From Sulfitobacter albidus (GTDB lineage: Bacteria > Pseudomonadota > Alphaproteobacteria > Rhodobacterales > Rhodobacteraceae): 64,000 nt of DNA. The stretch covers positions 2,786,501 to 2,850,500 of the forward strand of contig NZ_CP073581.1 of NCBI RefSeq assembly GCF_018200035.1. Direction: 5' to 3'. Under the pieces are notes generated by a model. The model saw only the letters and a program-made list of their open reading frames with translations, had not been told where the DNA came from and did not search any database. Numbering within the stretch: position 1 is the first letter of the stretch; each line of letters starts with the position of its first letter. Below are positions 35,101 to 43,600 of the stretch, piece by piece. The translations under genes and the position numbers were made by a program.

Positions 35101-38014
35101 GACGTGCGACGGCGATATCGACCTGTGTGCGGACCGGATCATCGGGCGCAGGCGGCGGCGGGGGATTCGCTTCGGGAGGGGTAGCGAGAAACGGCAGCGC
35201 CCCATAGAATTGCGCGATACGTCCCAGATGGCGCTGTGCCTGTGAGCTCAGGACGGTATGGATTTCCGCGTGGCGCACGTGCTCCAGCACACTCAGGCAC
35301 ATGGTACTGTCGGTCACCGCAAGCGGGGTGCACAACAGCGCCTCGATCCGCTGGGCCAGCCGCTCGCGGGTCAGGGCAAGGGTGCCGCCCGCATGGGTCA
35401 GCGTCAGCGCGCCGCCGGGAGGCACGTCCCGCCACATCGGCGCGGGAAGCGGTGCGGCCCGTGTATCGCCCGGAGCGTCAAGCATCGGTACGTCGGTCTG
35501 CCCGGGCTGCGCCGCGACCCTGCCCACGTCAGCACCCGCACGCAGCATCAGGCGGGGGTCGAGCATCAACGACCCGCCCGGCGGGATCTGCGGGATGACA
35601 TGATGCGCCACAACGTGCCCTTCGAGGGTAAAACCCGCGATCCGCGCGAGGTCGGCGAAGCCATCGCGGGCCCGCACGCTTCGGGCGCCGAAGTCGAATA
35701 CCGTCCGATCATTGATTTTCGCCCGAACGCGCGGCGGGGTGAAATGCAGCGTCACGGTCACGGCAGATCCCGTATCACCGAGTGGCGCGCGGCGCTCCGT
35801 CCGCCAATGCCCCCCCTCGATCTGGTCGTTGCACACGACAAGCCCCTCGTCCCGCCGCAGTGACAGATGAAACAGGACCCTGTGGCTGTCCTTTGCGTAA
35901 AAATGGATATTTGCGAAGGGTTGCGTGTGCAGCATCGCCTGAAATTGCACGATTCCCGCAGCAGTCGGCGCAAAGGGATGCAGGTCCGGCGGCGGCAACG
36001 GAACAGTGCGCCCGCGCGCCGGGACAAACACTTCCGGCGGACCGACGGGCACCGGACGGCGTAGCAGAACCGAAGCCGGGTCCATCAGCCGCGACAGGCG
36101 TGGTCCGACCAGCGGATCCAACCCCGCAGGCTGTGGCGCACCATAGCCCAGGCGCGCCGACAGCGCCGCAGCGCCGGCGACCATCGAAAGGCGCGCCAAC
36201 CGCCCCGACGGTTTACCAAAGTAGACCTGCTCGCGCAGCGCACGGGCAAACAGGCGTCTTTGCCAGCCGGGCGGCAGGGCTATGTCGCGCAGATGGGTCG
36301 ATACGGTCGCCAGCAACGCCGCATGAGATTGCCGCAAGTCGGCGGCACCTTGCGGCACGTGCCAGCGCAAGAAGCCACCAGCGCGCATTTCGACCGTTAC
36401 GAGAGCCTGCGCGATGTAGACCGAGCGCCGCGCCCGCAGCGCCGCAATGAGACTGAGCGCCCAGTCAGCCCGCGCACCCTGCGTGAAGCCTGCGCCAACT
36501 TCCTGTAGAAATCCGCGCCGAAAGACCTTTGCCGAGCAATGCGCCTCAATCCCAAGTGCCTGCATCGGGGTCACGGTGATGGCACCATACGCAAGCGTAT
36601 CTTGCGGCCATAGGTTCATGTCGTGCATGCCGTTATGGCCGCTGACCTCGCCCGTCGCGGCGTCGTGCAGACGCATCTGCCCCATGCCAAAATCGCCGTC
36701 CGCGTGCAGCATCGCCTCGACACTGTCATGCAGCGCCCATGGCAACGCAGCATCCCCGGCAAGGTGGAAAATCACGTAGCGACCGCGCGCTTTTTCAAGG
36801 CCGTGGTTGAACGCACGACCGATGCCGGGATGCGGCGCCGTCAGGGCGCGCCAGTGCGGCGCCATCGCGATGTCCGCCTGTGCAAGCGCGCGGGACGCGG
36901 CGGCGTCATGACAGATCAAGAGCACTTCGTGGGCGGGGCTTGTCTGACCGCGCAGCGCCTCAAGACTGCGCGACAGTCCCTCCAGATCGGTGCCATCCCA
37001 TTCCAGCACAACACTCAAGGGCAGAATGCCCGCCATCTCCAGCGCCCAAGCGCGGCCGATATCGCGGTCCCATTCGGGCGAATAGTCAAGGCCGCGCGCG
37101 GCCAGAAAATCCCGCGCGGCAGCCGCGAAACGGGTCCGGCGGTCAGGATCGGCCAGAATTGTGCTCCGCTCGAACACCAGACGGCTGGCAATACGCGCAA
37201 GCGCCTCGCGCGCGCCTGTGTGCGGTCCGGCCTCAAAGATCCGCTGCATCTCTGCCAGCACATCGAATTGCTCGAACACCCGTTCGCTATCGGCGCCCGT
37301 GATCTGGCCCTCCCGCCCCCGCGTCTGGATATAAAGCGCCTCGGGCAGGTGAACGATATGATCGGTGCGCGCGGCGGCACGGTGGAAAAATCCGTGATCC
37401 TCGAACCATGTACCTTCGTCGAACCGCAGCCCGTCGATCAGGGAGCGGCGGTAAAGCTTGTTCCACGCGGAGGGGAAATGTTTGATGACATCCGACCATT
37501 CCGCGAAGGCATACCGCCGGGCGGTTATGTGCTGTGTCAGATCACTTGCGCCGTGAATCGCTGAATGCGCGTGCCCCGTCCCATCGGCAAAGTTCGATTG
37601 AACGGCACAGGCGACCCAATCGCCGCCGACCTCTTGCAGCGCGTGCCACAGCCGCATCAGATAATCGGGCATTACCCGGTCATCGCTGTCGACAAAGGCG
37701 ATGAATTCACCCGCAACCGCCTCCAGCCCCGTATTGCGCGCACCGCTCAAACCCCGGTTCTGTTGCCGGATGAGCCGGAAGCGCGGATCATCTTCGGCGG
37801 CCCGTGCCGCAAGCTCTCCGCTGCCGTCGGTCGATCCGTCGTCGACCATGATGACTTCAAAGCTTTGCCACGTCTGGTCGCGCAGGCTCTGGACGCAGGC
37901 TGCGACATGCTCCGCGACATTGTAGATCGGAACAATCACACTGATGAGCGGCTGCCCCAGCCCGGGTGTGTCATCGGTCGTTGCCGGAGATTGATCGCGT
38001 GAGGGGCGGGTCAT
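32099..38014 (-). CDS. giant four-domain glycosyltransferase (1,971 aa)
   Basis: A single intact frame with several transferase domains. Residues 22-140: GT2 domain, LISVIVPIYNVAEHVAACVQ and FVDSDDRVMPDYL. Residues about 328-620: second GT2-like domain (LSVVLEWDGTDLEGLSRSLE, then GRYVIFHLAGDAALPWAL), lacking a clear DXD. Residues about 720-960: possible carbohydrate-binding or LamG-like beta region (IHFYAKDSHRVLFHLSLRRD). Residues 970-1380: helical repeats. Residues about 1396-1630: GT31/galactosyltransferase-like domain with MLKIDDDCFLNAALFFG. Residues about 1685-1950: GT2/GT92-like domain, VVACMRNEMFMLPQFLDHYR and LVADADELLVW. The start at 38014 (MTRPSRDQ) is preferred to upstream sites. 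It probably assembles several linkages of the exported chain. Confidence 0.85.
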   Translation of the reverse strand: MTRPSRDQSPATTDDTPGLGQPLISVIVPIYNVAEHVAACVQSLRDQTWQSFEVIMVDDGSTDGSGELAARAAEDDPRFRLIRQQNRGLSGARNTGLEAVAGEFIAFVDSDDRVMPDYLMRLWHALQEVGGDWVACAVQSNFADGTGHAHSAIHGASDLTQHITARRYAFAEWSDVIKHFPSAWNKLYRRSLIDGLRFDEGTWFEDHGFFHRAAARTDHIVHLPEALYIQTRGREGQITGADSERVFEQFDVLAEMQRIFEAGPHTGAREALARIASRLVFERSTILADPDRRTRFAAAARDFLAARGLDYSPEWDRDIGRAWALEMAGILPLSVVLEWDGTDLEGLSRSLEALRGQTSPAHEVLLICHDAAASRALAQADIAMAPHWRALTAPHPGIGRAFNHGLEKARGRYVIFHLAGDAALPWALHDSVEAMLHADGDFGMGQMRLHDAATGEVSGHNGMHDMNLWPQDTLAYGAITVTPMQALGIEAHCSAKVFRRGFLQEVGAGFTQGARADWALSLIAALRARRSVYIAQALVTVEMRAGGFLRWHVPQGAADLRQSHAALLATVSTHLRDIALPPGWQRRLFARALREQVYFGKPSGRLARLSMVAGAAALSARLGYGAPQPAGLDPLVGPRLSRLMDPASVLLRRPVPVGPPEVFVPARGRTVPLPPPDLHPFAPTAAGIVQFQAMLHTQPFANIHFYAKDSHRVLFHLSLRRDEGLVVCNDQIEGGHWRTERRAPLGDTGSAVTVTLHFTPPRVRAKINDRTVFDFGARSVRARDGFADLARIAGFTLEGHVVAHHVIPQIPPGGSLMLDPRLMLRAGADVGRVAAQPGQTDVPMLDAPGDTRAAPLPAPMWRDVPPGGALTLTHAGGTLALTRERLAQRIEALLCTPLAVTDSTMCLSVLEHVRHAEIHTVLSSQAQRHLGRIAQFYGALPFLATPPEANPPPPPAPDDPVRTQVDIAVARLAQSQSGPAHTRPDALTVAAMMQVSPLAAQPLFLALTEYFCARERDFAGLHALARARDLFPLDIPPDRWSLSAALPFLAAEHDEDTLIATLQKLEPAGNDWLVTPAIAWAVRHVLTRRDTRLETARAVLDSFATLLRARASDYWDRAQCRELTRTAAAVIRDGAHLPEPLRAQAAALCVEVYGLSRVFWEDLAPVSDLPDDMWRARDAFTCLHDDAADPGDRLSALGLFERAGNADAPRLRRELYPLDTEAPEETQSEREVLRALARPGSPPPTPAQATRVRAALPPLYPETPQAPDLAQQQTASRCAQAWLRGGCEGHDSLTQALAPLTGADAHHLGMGMALALIDAAPDESAARALCDWFQREARALDGREWRCSPAVVAPLRRLRDRTDPPAWIAELLDGFLQIPTGELPASAEVEGVAQPFDTIVTVFSCARYLDTRIPALRAGWLTTLRALGIPYVIVVGDGDGTRRGDVVHLDAPDDYEGLPQKTLATLAWVTQNTRYGRMLKIDDDCFLNAALFFGTLSYAKFDYYGRRLHRLHGQTDRIWHQGKSATARGRLTLDKSPEPSEYADGGSGYTLSRTAMQAALDAAATPEGRALIDVSFMEDKMLGDLLAMRGIHVASEDYRVSIRRRSWSDALPVASWLNSFHASASAPLQLVHLDTHHDQASAQARLDTPALLPSKIWPGFQDVALGHNSNALELVSDTARVVAAQRAPVAVVACMRNEMFMLPQFLDHYRRLGVTAFLIADNGSDDGTLEYLAGQADVALFSVDTDYSASHYGVAWQQALLGAYRAGKWSLVADADELLVWQARQTQTLPDLLARPEFAEADAVRCFMLDMYPEGSLSRADFVGASPFDQAGFADRVPFVRATVGQGPNSSQPCWTSALRHRLIPGARPNLFVAQKLALLRYHPGMRLSAGLHFVGDVRLARRELILAHFKYNADFRRKAQAEVQRGQHFNDAEEYRKYLAMASEGRDVIFDKDLSLPWADVPFVKRRLAP

Positions 38015-38169
38015 ACCGGTGTTGTTTCGCAACTTGCGCAGCAGGTAAAGGGCGCATGGCGCACCCATCCCTTTTGCGGGCCGCCGAGCGGGTGTCGACG
38101 GCTTGCCCCCGTGCGGGCGGGGTGGTACCTGCGGGGCGGAGAAACGGCAGATCAAAAAAGGTAGGTCTC

Positions 38170-38940
38170 GTGAGCGATCCCTATGTCATCTGGACCATGC
38201 GGCGCACCGGCGGCACCACTCTTGCCACGCTCCTCAGCCTGCTTTCAGAGCATCCGCGCGTGCAGCACGAGCCCTTCAACAAAGGTCGCAAATTCGGCGA
38301 TGTCTATCCGGCCTTTTTAGAAACAGGGGATACGACGGCGCTGCGCGGCACGCTGCTGGACCTGCTCGCCGACCGTCCGGTGATCAAACATTGCCATGAA
38401 CTGATGAACCACGCCTTCAACAGCACGTTGATGCAGGTCACGACTGAGCTTGGCTACCGTCACATCGTCCTGGACCGGCGGTCCGAAACAGATCGGCTCC
38501 TGTCGCTCGAACTGGCGCAGCTTACGGGCGCATGGGGGGGCGATGCCGCGGCAAAGCTATACCCGGCAATCGAGGCGGGCGAGGTGACGCTGGACCCGAT
38601 CAACATGAAGCACGCAAGCTACCAGATGGAGTTGTGCCAGACCCGTCGCGCCCAGTTGGCTGCGATGACAGCCCAGGCTGACCCTGCCCCTTTTGTCATC
38701 TACTTCGAGGATGTCTACACCGACCCTGAACGCGGACGCGCCCTGATCGAACGCCTGCTTGCGTTTCTGGGCATCGATCCGCAGGCACATCCCGACTACG
38801 AAAATCTGATGGAGGATGCGTTGCTGCGGCGTGGCCAGAACTCGTTCCGGATTGCAACAGCCGTTCCGGGGTTCGCGAAGGACCGAGCGCGTCTGCAAGC
38901 CATGGAGGCAAAAAAGCCAAAGATTTTTGTGTCGTCATGA
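38170..38940 (+). CDS. sulfotransferase-like P-loop protein
   Basis: A 256-aa protein beginning VSDPYVIWTMRRTGGTTLAT, where RRTGGTT takes the place of the usual PAPS loop. RHIVLDRRSETDRLLSLELA resembles the 3'-phosphate-binding region, and FVIYFEDVYTDPERGRALIE the late helix of sulfotransferases. The GTG start has AAGGTAGG upstream. It stands alone in a 155-bp gap beyond the giant transferase gene and before the fdtA-type gene. The substrate is unknown; divergence of the loop leaves some doubt about activity. Confidence 0.7.
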   Translation: MSDPYVIWTMRRTGGTTLATLLSLLSEHPRVQHEPFNKGRKFGDVYPAFLETGDTTALRGTLLDLLADRPVIKHCHELMNHAFNSTLMQVTTELGYRHIVLDRRSETDRLLSLELAQLTGAWGGDAAAKLYPAIEAGEVTLDPINMKHASYQMELCQTRRAQLAAMTAQADPAPFVIYFEDVYTDPERGRALIERLLAFLGIDPQAHPDYENLMEDALLRRGQNSFRIATAVPGFAKDRARLQAMEAKKPKIFVSS

Positions 38941-39114
38941 AGCAGAAACAACCCGGCCAGATGTTCGAAAAAGCGAGTAAGGATTACCCCCATTGACAAC
39001 AGGTAGGCAGACGTTCGACTAGTGGCCACGCTTGCTCTTCAGAGCGCTACAGCAAGATTTTCCAACAGCACGACATTTTGTGATAGTACTTATTTCCAGA
39101 ACGAGGACCGAATT

Positions 39115-39540
39115 ATGTCCCAAAACCAGATACCAGAGCTCGTCGACGTTGCACGCTTTACCGACGCGCGCGGCCAGCTTGGGGTTGTAGAAGCCGCGGG
39201 CCTCCCTTTCGAGATCAAGCGTGTCTATTACCTTTTTGACGTCCCGATCGGGGCCGTGCGCGGTGAGCACGGGCACAAGAAACTGCAGCAGTTCATGATT
39301 TGTATGAACGGCAGCTGCGAGGTGACCTTCAACGATGGCGTCGCCCAGCACAAGTTCACGCTTGAAAACCCCAGCCAGGGTATTCTTGTGCCGCCGGGTC
39401 TTTGGCGCAGTATTCGGTTCACCAAACCCGATTCAGTGTTGTGTGTCTTTGCCTCGCACCCCTATGAGAAAGAGGACTACCTGTACTCCTACGAAGATTT
39501 TCTCACCTGGGTCAAAGAAGAGAAGGACGCCGCCCCATGA
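39115..39540 (+). CDS. fdtA: dTDP-4-keto-6-deoxyglucose 3,4-ketoisomerase (FdtA/QdtA type)
   Basis: A 141-aa cupin. It isomerises the RmlB product to the 3-keto sugar. RGQLGVVEAAGLPFEIKRVY starts the domain, VRGEHGHKKLQQFMICMNGS holds the paired active-site histidines (family pattern RGxHxHK), and VPPGLWRSIRFTKPDSVLCV closes the barrel. Whether the product has galacto (FdtA) or gluco (QdtA) configuration cannot be told. The ATG at 39115 follows GAGGAC. The stop overlaps the aminotransferase gene (ATGA). A TTGACA box occurs at 38993-38998 but no good -10 was seen. Confidence 0.88.
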   Translation: MSQNQIPELVDVARFTDARGQLGVVEAAGLPFEIKRVYYLFDVPIGAVRGEHGHKKLQQFMICMNGSCEVTFNDGVAQHKFTLENPSQGILVPPGLWRSIRFTKPDSVLCVFASHPYEKEDYLYSYEDFLTWVKEEKDAAP

Positions 39541-40646
39541 AGTATTCATTTCTGGACGTCGGTTTCACCTACCGCACCCTCAAGGATGATCTGGACGCCG
39601 CCTATCACGGCCTGATGGACAGCGGGATGTATATCGGTGGCGATGCGGTGGCCCGGTTCGAAGCGGAGTTTGCGGAGTATTGCGGCGCCAAGCACTGCAT
39701 CGGCGTCGGCAATGGTCTGGATGCGCTAGTCCTGACAATGCGCGCCTACGGGATCGGCGCGGGTGATGAGGTGATCGTGCCCGCCAACACCTTTATCGCG
39801 ACATGGCTCGCCGTCGCGCAGGTCGGTGCAACGCCTGTCCCGGTAGACGCTGATCCCGCGACGATGAACATTGACCTTGATCTGGTGCCCGACGCGATTA
39901 CTGCCCAGACCCGCGCGATCATGCCTGTGCATCTGTACGGACAGCCCGTGGCCTGCGAGGGGCTGCGCGCGCTGGCGCGGACCCACGACCTCAAGATCAT
40001 CGAGGACGCGGCACAGGCGCACGGGGCACGCGACGGCAACCGCCGCGCGGGGCAGTTGGGCGATGTGGCCGGTTTCAGCTTTTACCCCGGCAAGAACCTT
40101 GGCGCCTTTGGCGACGGCGGGGCGATCGTGACCGACGACGACGCCCTCGCAAAATCCGTTCGGATCCTCGGCAACTATGGCTCTGAGGTGAAATATCAGC
40201 ACGATCATGTAGGCTATAATTCCCGCCTTGATCCGTTGCAGGCCGCACTGCTGTCGGTAAAGCTGGCCAAGATGGACGAATGGAGCACCCGACGCAGCGA
40301 AATCGCCGACGTCTACCAAAGCGCGCTGGCCGGCACATCGGGACTGACCTTGCCGGTTGTCGCGGATGGGGTCCACTCGGCCTGGCATCTCTACGTGGTG
40401 CGCACCGAGGACCGCGCGGCGTTGCAATCGGCGCTTGCCGAGCGGGGTGTCGCAAGCGCGATGCACTATCCCATCGCCAATCACAAAAGCGGCGCGTTCG
40501 AAGAAGAGTTCGGGCATATGTCTTTCCCGGTCACCGAAGAGATCTGCCGCACCTGTCTCAGCCTGCCCATCGGCCCGCATCTGAGTGTCGAACAGGCCCA
40601 TGAGATCGCGGGACACGTGAAAGACGCCACCCGCAGTCTCGCTTGA
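39537..40646 (+). CDS. fdtB: DegT/DnrJ/EryC1-type sugar aminotransferase (FdtB-like)
   Basis: A 369-aa PLP enzyme. CIGVGNGLDALVLTMRAYGI near residue 55 and VIVPANTFIATWLAVAQVGA form the cofactor site, and the Schiff-base lysine is in FSFYPGKNLGAFGDGGAI near residue 185. HDHVGYNSRLDPLQAALL is another family block. With FdtA it makes a dTDP-3-amino-3,6-dideoxyhexose, the normal substrate for an N-acyltransferase such as the one at 46518. Coupled to fdtA by a 4-base overlap. Confidence 0.9.
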   Translation: MKYSFLDVGFTYRTLKDDLDAAYHGLMDSGMYIGGDAVARFEAEFAEYCGAKHCIGVGNGLDALVLTMRAYGIGAGDEVIVPANTFIATWLAVAQVGATPVPVDADPATMNIDLDLVPDAITAQTRAIMPVHLYGQPVACEGLRALARTHDLKIIEDAAQAHGARDGNRRAGQLGDVAGFSFYPGKNLGAFGDGGAIVTDDDALAKSVRILGNYGSEVKYQHDHVGYNSRLDPLQAALLSVKLAKMDEWSTRRSEIADVYQSALAGTSGLTLPVVADGVHSAWHLYVVRTEDRAALQSALAERGVASAMHYPIANHKSGAFEEEFGHMSFPVTEEICRTCLSLPIGPHLSVEQAHEIAGHVKDATRSLA

Positions 40647-40666
40647 GCCGCAAAGGCACAAAAGCC

Positions 40667-43600
40667 ATGAATTCAGTCCCCGAAATCCTGCACCCCGATA
40701 CGCCGCAATCGCTGGAGATCGCGCCACAGATCAAAGAGGTCGAGCACGCGCTTGCCGCGGCGGACTGGCCGCACGCGCTCGAACGGCTGATGACGCTTGC
40801 AAAAGCGCAGGTCGTGCTGAAGGCCCATGAAGCGGGCGTATTTCTGGAAGATATCGACCCGCTGTGCGCCCGCATGGCAGAAGGGATCGACCCAGATCAT
40901 CCACTGCCGGAGGATCCGATCGGGTTTGACCGGGCCACGAATCTCTACCTCGTCACGGAGATCTACCACGCCGGCGGGCACCGCAAGCTGGTCGAGCAGA
41001 TCATCGCCGCCCGCCCCAAGGAGCGTCATGTCGTGCTCTTTACAGGCATGCTGGAGAACAGCCGCGGCTTTGGCATGGAGGCCATTGTCGAAGCCGGCGG
41101 CTTTCCGATCTATCCAGATCCGGCGCTGGATCATTTCGACCGGCTGTTATGGCTGCGCGAAAAACTGGCGTGCTTTGCCGCCCAGCGTCTCTTCGTGCTG
41201 CATCACCCTGAGGATGTGATCGCCGCGGTGGCCCTTGCAGGCGTGAAGGACAAATTCGGCCCGCGCGCCTATGTGGTGCACCACGCCGATACGGTCGCAA
41301 GCGTGGGCGTTGATCTGCCCGAGGCCACGCATCTGGCAATTCGCGCAGAGCAGAAACAGCAGATCGCGGCGCTGCGCCCGCAAATGGCCGTGCACATGCT
41401 GCCGCTCGTCTACGCGCCAAATCTCGTTCGGCCCAAGATCCCGGCGGAAATCCTTGAACGGATCGCCGCCGAGGACCACGATTTCATGCAGACCGGCATG
41501 CTGACAACCGCGACCTGCGGCGGGATGCATAAATTTCACGGTACGGGAGAGTTGAGCCTGCCAAAGGTGCTCGCGCGGATCCTGCTGACCACCCGTGGCC
41601 GCCACGTGCATATCGGCGCGATCAGCGACGCGATGCGCGACGAGATCTATCAGGTGATCGATCAGACCGGAGATGACCGCGAACGGCTGGAACTGGTTGG
41701 CGAGGTAACGTCGGTTGCGCAGACGCTGGTGGAGCGCGACGTGGACCTGTTTCTGACGTCCTTTCCCTCCGGTGGTGGGCTCACCGTGGTTGAGGCCGCC
41801 TATGCCGGGATGCCCATCGCCGTCTACGGCGGTGCGGGCGACGATGTCGGTCGGTATATCGCTGGCTTGACCCATGCACCCGACGACGTTCTGGTCTGGG
41901 AGAACGTGCCGGAACTGGAAGAATCACTGCGCGGGTTCTGGCAGAAGGGCGGCAGGAAGCGGCTGCGCGAAATGTCGGCCTCGGCGCGCAAATGGTTCAA
42001 CCGTGGTCACTCATGGAAACGGTATCAGGGCCGCCTCAACGCGCTGGTCCGCGCCGTCGAAGAACCGCGCCGTACGGCGCTGGATATGTCACGCCGGCGC
42101 GTCGCAGAGACTTTTGTGGATCGTGCGTACTACGAGCGTAAAAATCCCGACGTTGTAGAGGCGGGATTGAACCCGGTCGATCATTTCGTCTCGCACGGGG
42201 AGCGTCGTCTGCGTCCCGTCAACCCACTGTTCGATGCAAAGTATTACCTTCAGCAGCTCGATCCTTCGGCTCGTGCGGCGGCCGAGAACAACCCGCTGAC
42301 GCATTATGTGATGCGCGGCGAGGCATGCGGGTACAAGCCGCATCCGCTTTTTGATCCTGCCTATTGCCGGGCGCAGCTTGAAAACGCAGGACTCTGGTCG
42401 CCACTGACCGGTGATCCTGTTGAGGACAGCGTCCTGCGGCGGTACGTCGAGCTGGATGCACGGGTCGCGCCGCATATGTTCTTTGATCCGGACCACTACC
42501 TGCGCGCGACCGACGATCTTCCAACCGGAGAAAGCGCGCTCGCCAATTTCCTGCGTGTCGGCGCGGTTTCTGGACTCAGCCCGCATCCGCTTATTGATCC
42601 GACATTTCTGGAACGCACCCACGGCAGCTTTGCCAAAGCTTTCCCCGGCTACCTGACCCAGACGGTGCCCTCTGCGAGCGAGCCGCGCCCGAACATTCTG
42701 TTTTCGCCTTCAGGGTTTGCGCAGGACCGGCTCAACCACTATGCCAAGGCGGCGCCGAACCTGCTATGGGCCCATTTGATCGAAGGGAATCTCGGCGAAT
42801 GTGATCCGCACACGCTGATCAACGTTCGCCATATCGAAAAGCAACGCCCGGGCACATTGGTTTCTGCCCGCGCGGCCCTGTATGATCTGGCCCTCAACCG
42901 GCTGTTGGTGGACACTCACCCGTTGGTGCAACGCACGCATCTGTTGCGGCAGGCGCCCTACGCCGAGACGCTCAAAATCAGTCTTACCCAGTACTTCATG
43001 GAAAACAGCGTCAGCCATAATCTCGACCCGCATCCGCTGTTCTCCACACAGTACTATCTTTACAACAACCCGGATCTGAAGGCGCTGACCATCAGCCCGC
43101 TTGAGCATTTCATCCAGAACGGGGAAAGCGAAGGGCGGATGCCGCATCCGGCATTCGACAGTGCCGGCTATTATCACAGATACCTTCGCGGGACCGACAG
43201 CAGCTCCTCGTTGCTTGACTACCTGTCCCACAAAGCAGGGCAGTTCCTGCCCAGCCCGCACCTGGAGAGCGGGCAGGCTCATCTGGCGGGCAAAATGGCC
43301 GTGGGCCTGTTCGAGGTCGGCAGTGACCGTGCTGCGGCAGACATGCTTTCGGCGTCCATCCACCCGGATACGATTGCGGCGCATCCTACCCTGACGTCGG
43401 GCACACGCACCCTTTGTATTACCGACGCCGAAGCCTGCGAGGTGCAGGAAGTCCACCCCGCAGAACAAGTTCTGGTGAACCGGCCTTCTGTCGTCTCACA
43501 GGCGCATATCGCCCCGCCGATCGGCACGTACACGGCCCCGGCGGCGACTGCCGCAGTCTACCGCGATGCGAGCCTGATGCCCGGCAACGACGGATTCGTC

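Noticed and set aside
38993..39030. Sigma-70 promoter before the fdtA-type gene
   Set aside because: TTGACA is present at 38993, but no acceptable -10 hexamer lies 16-18 bases downstream.
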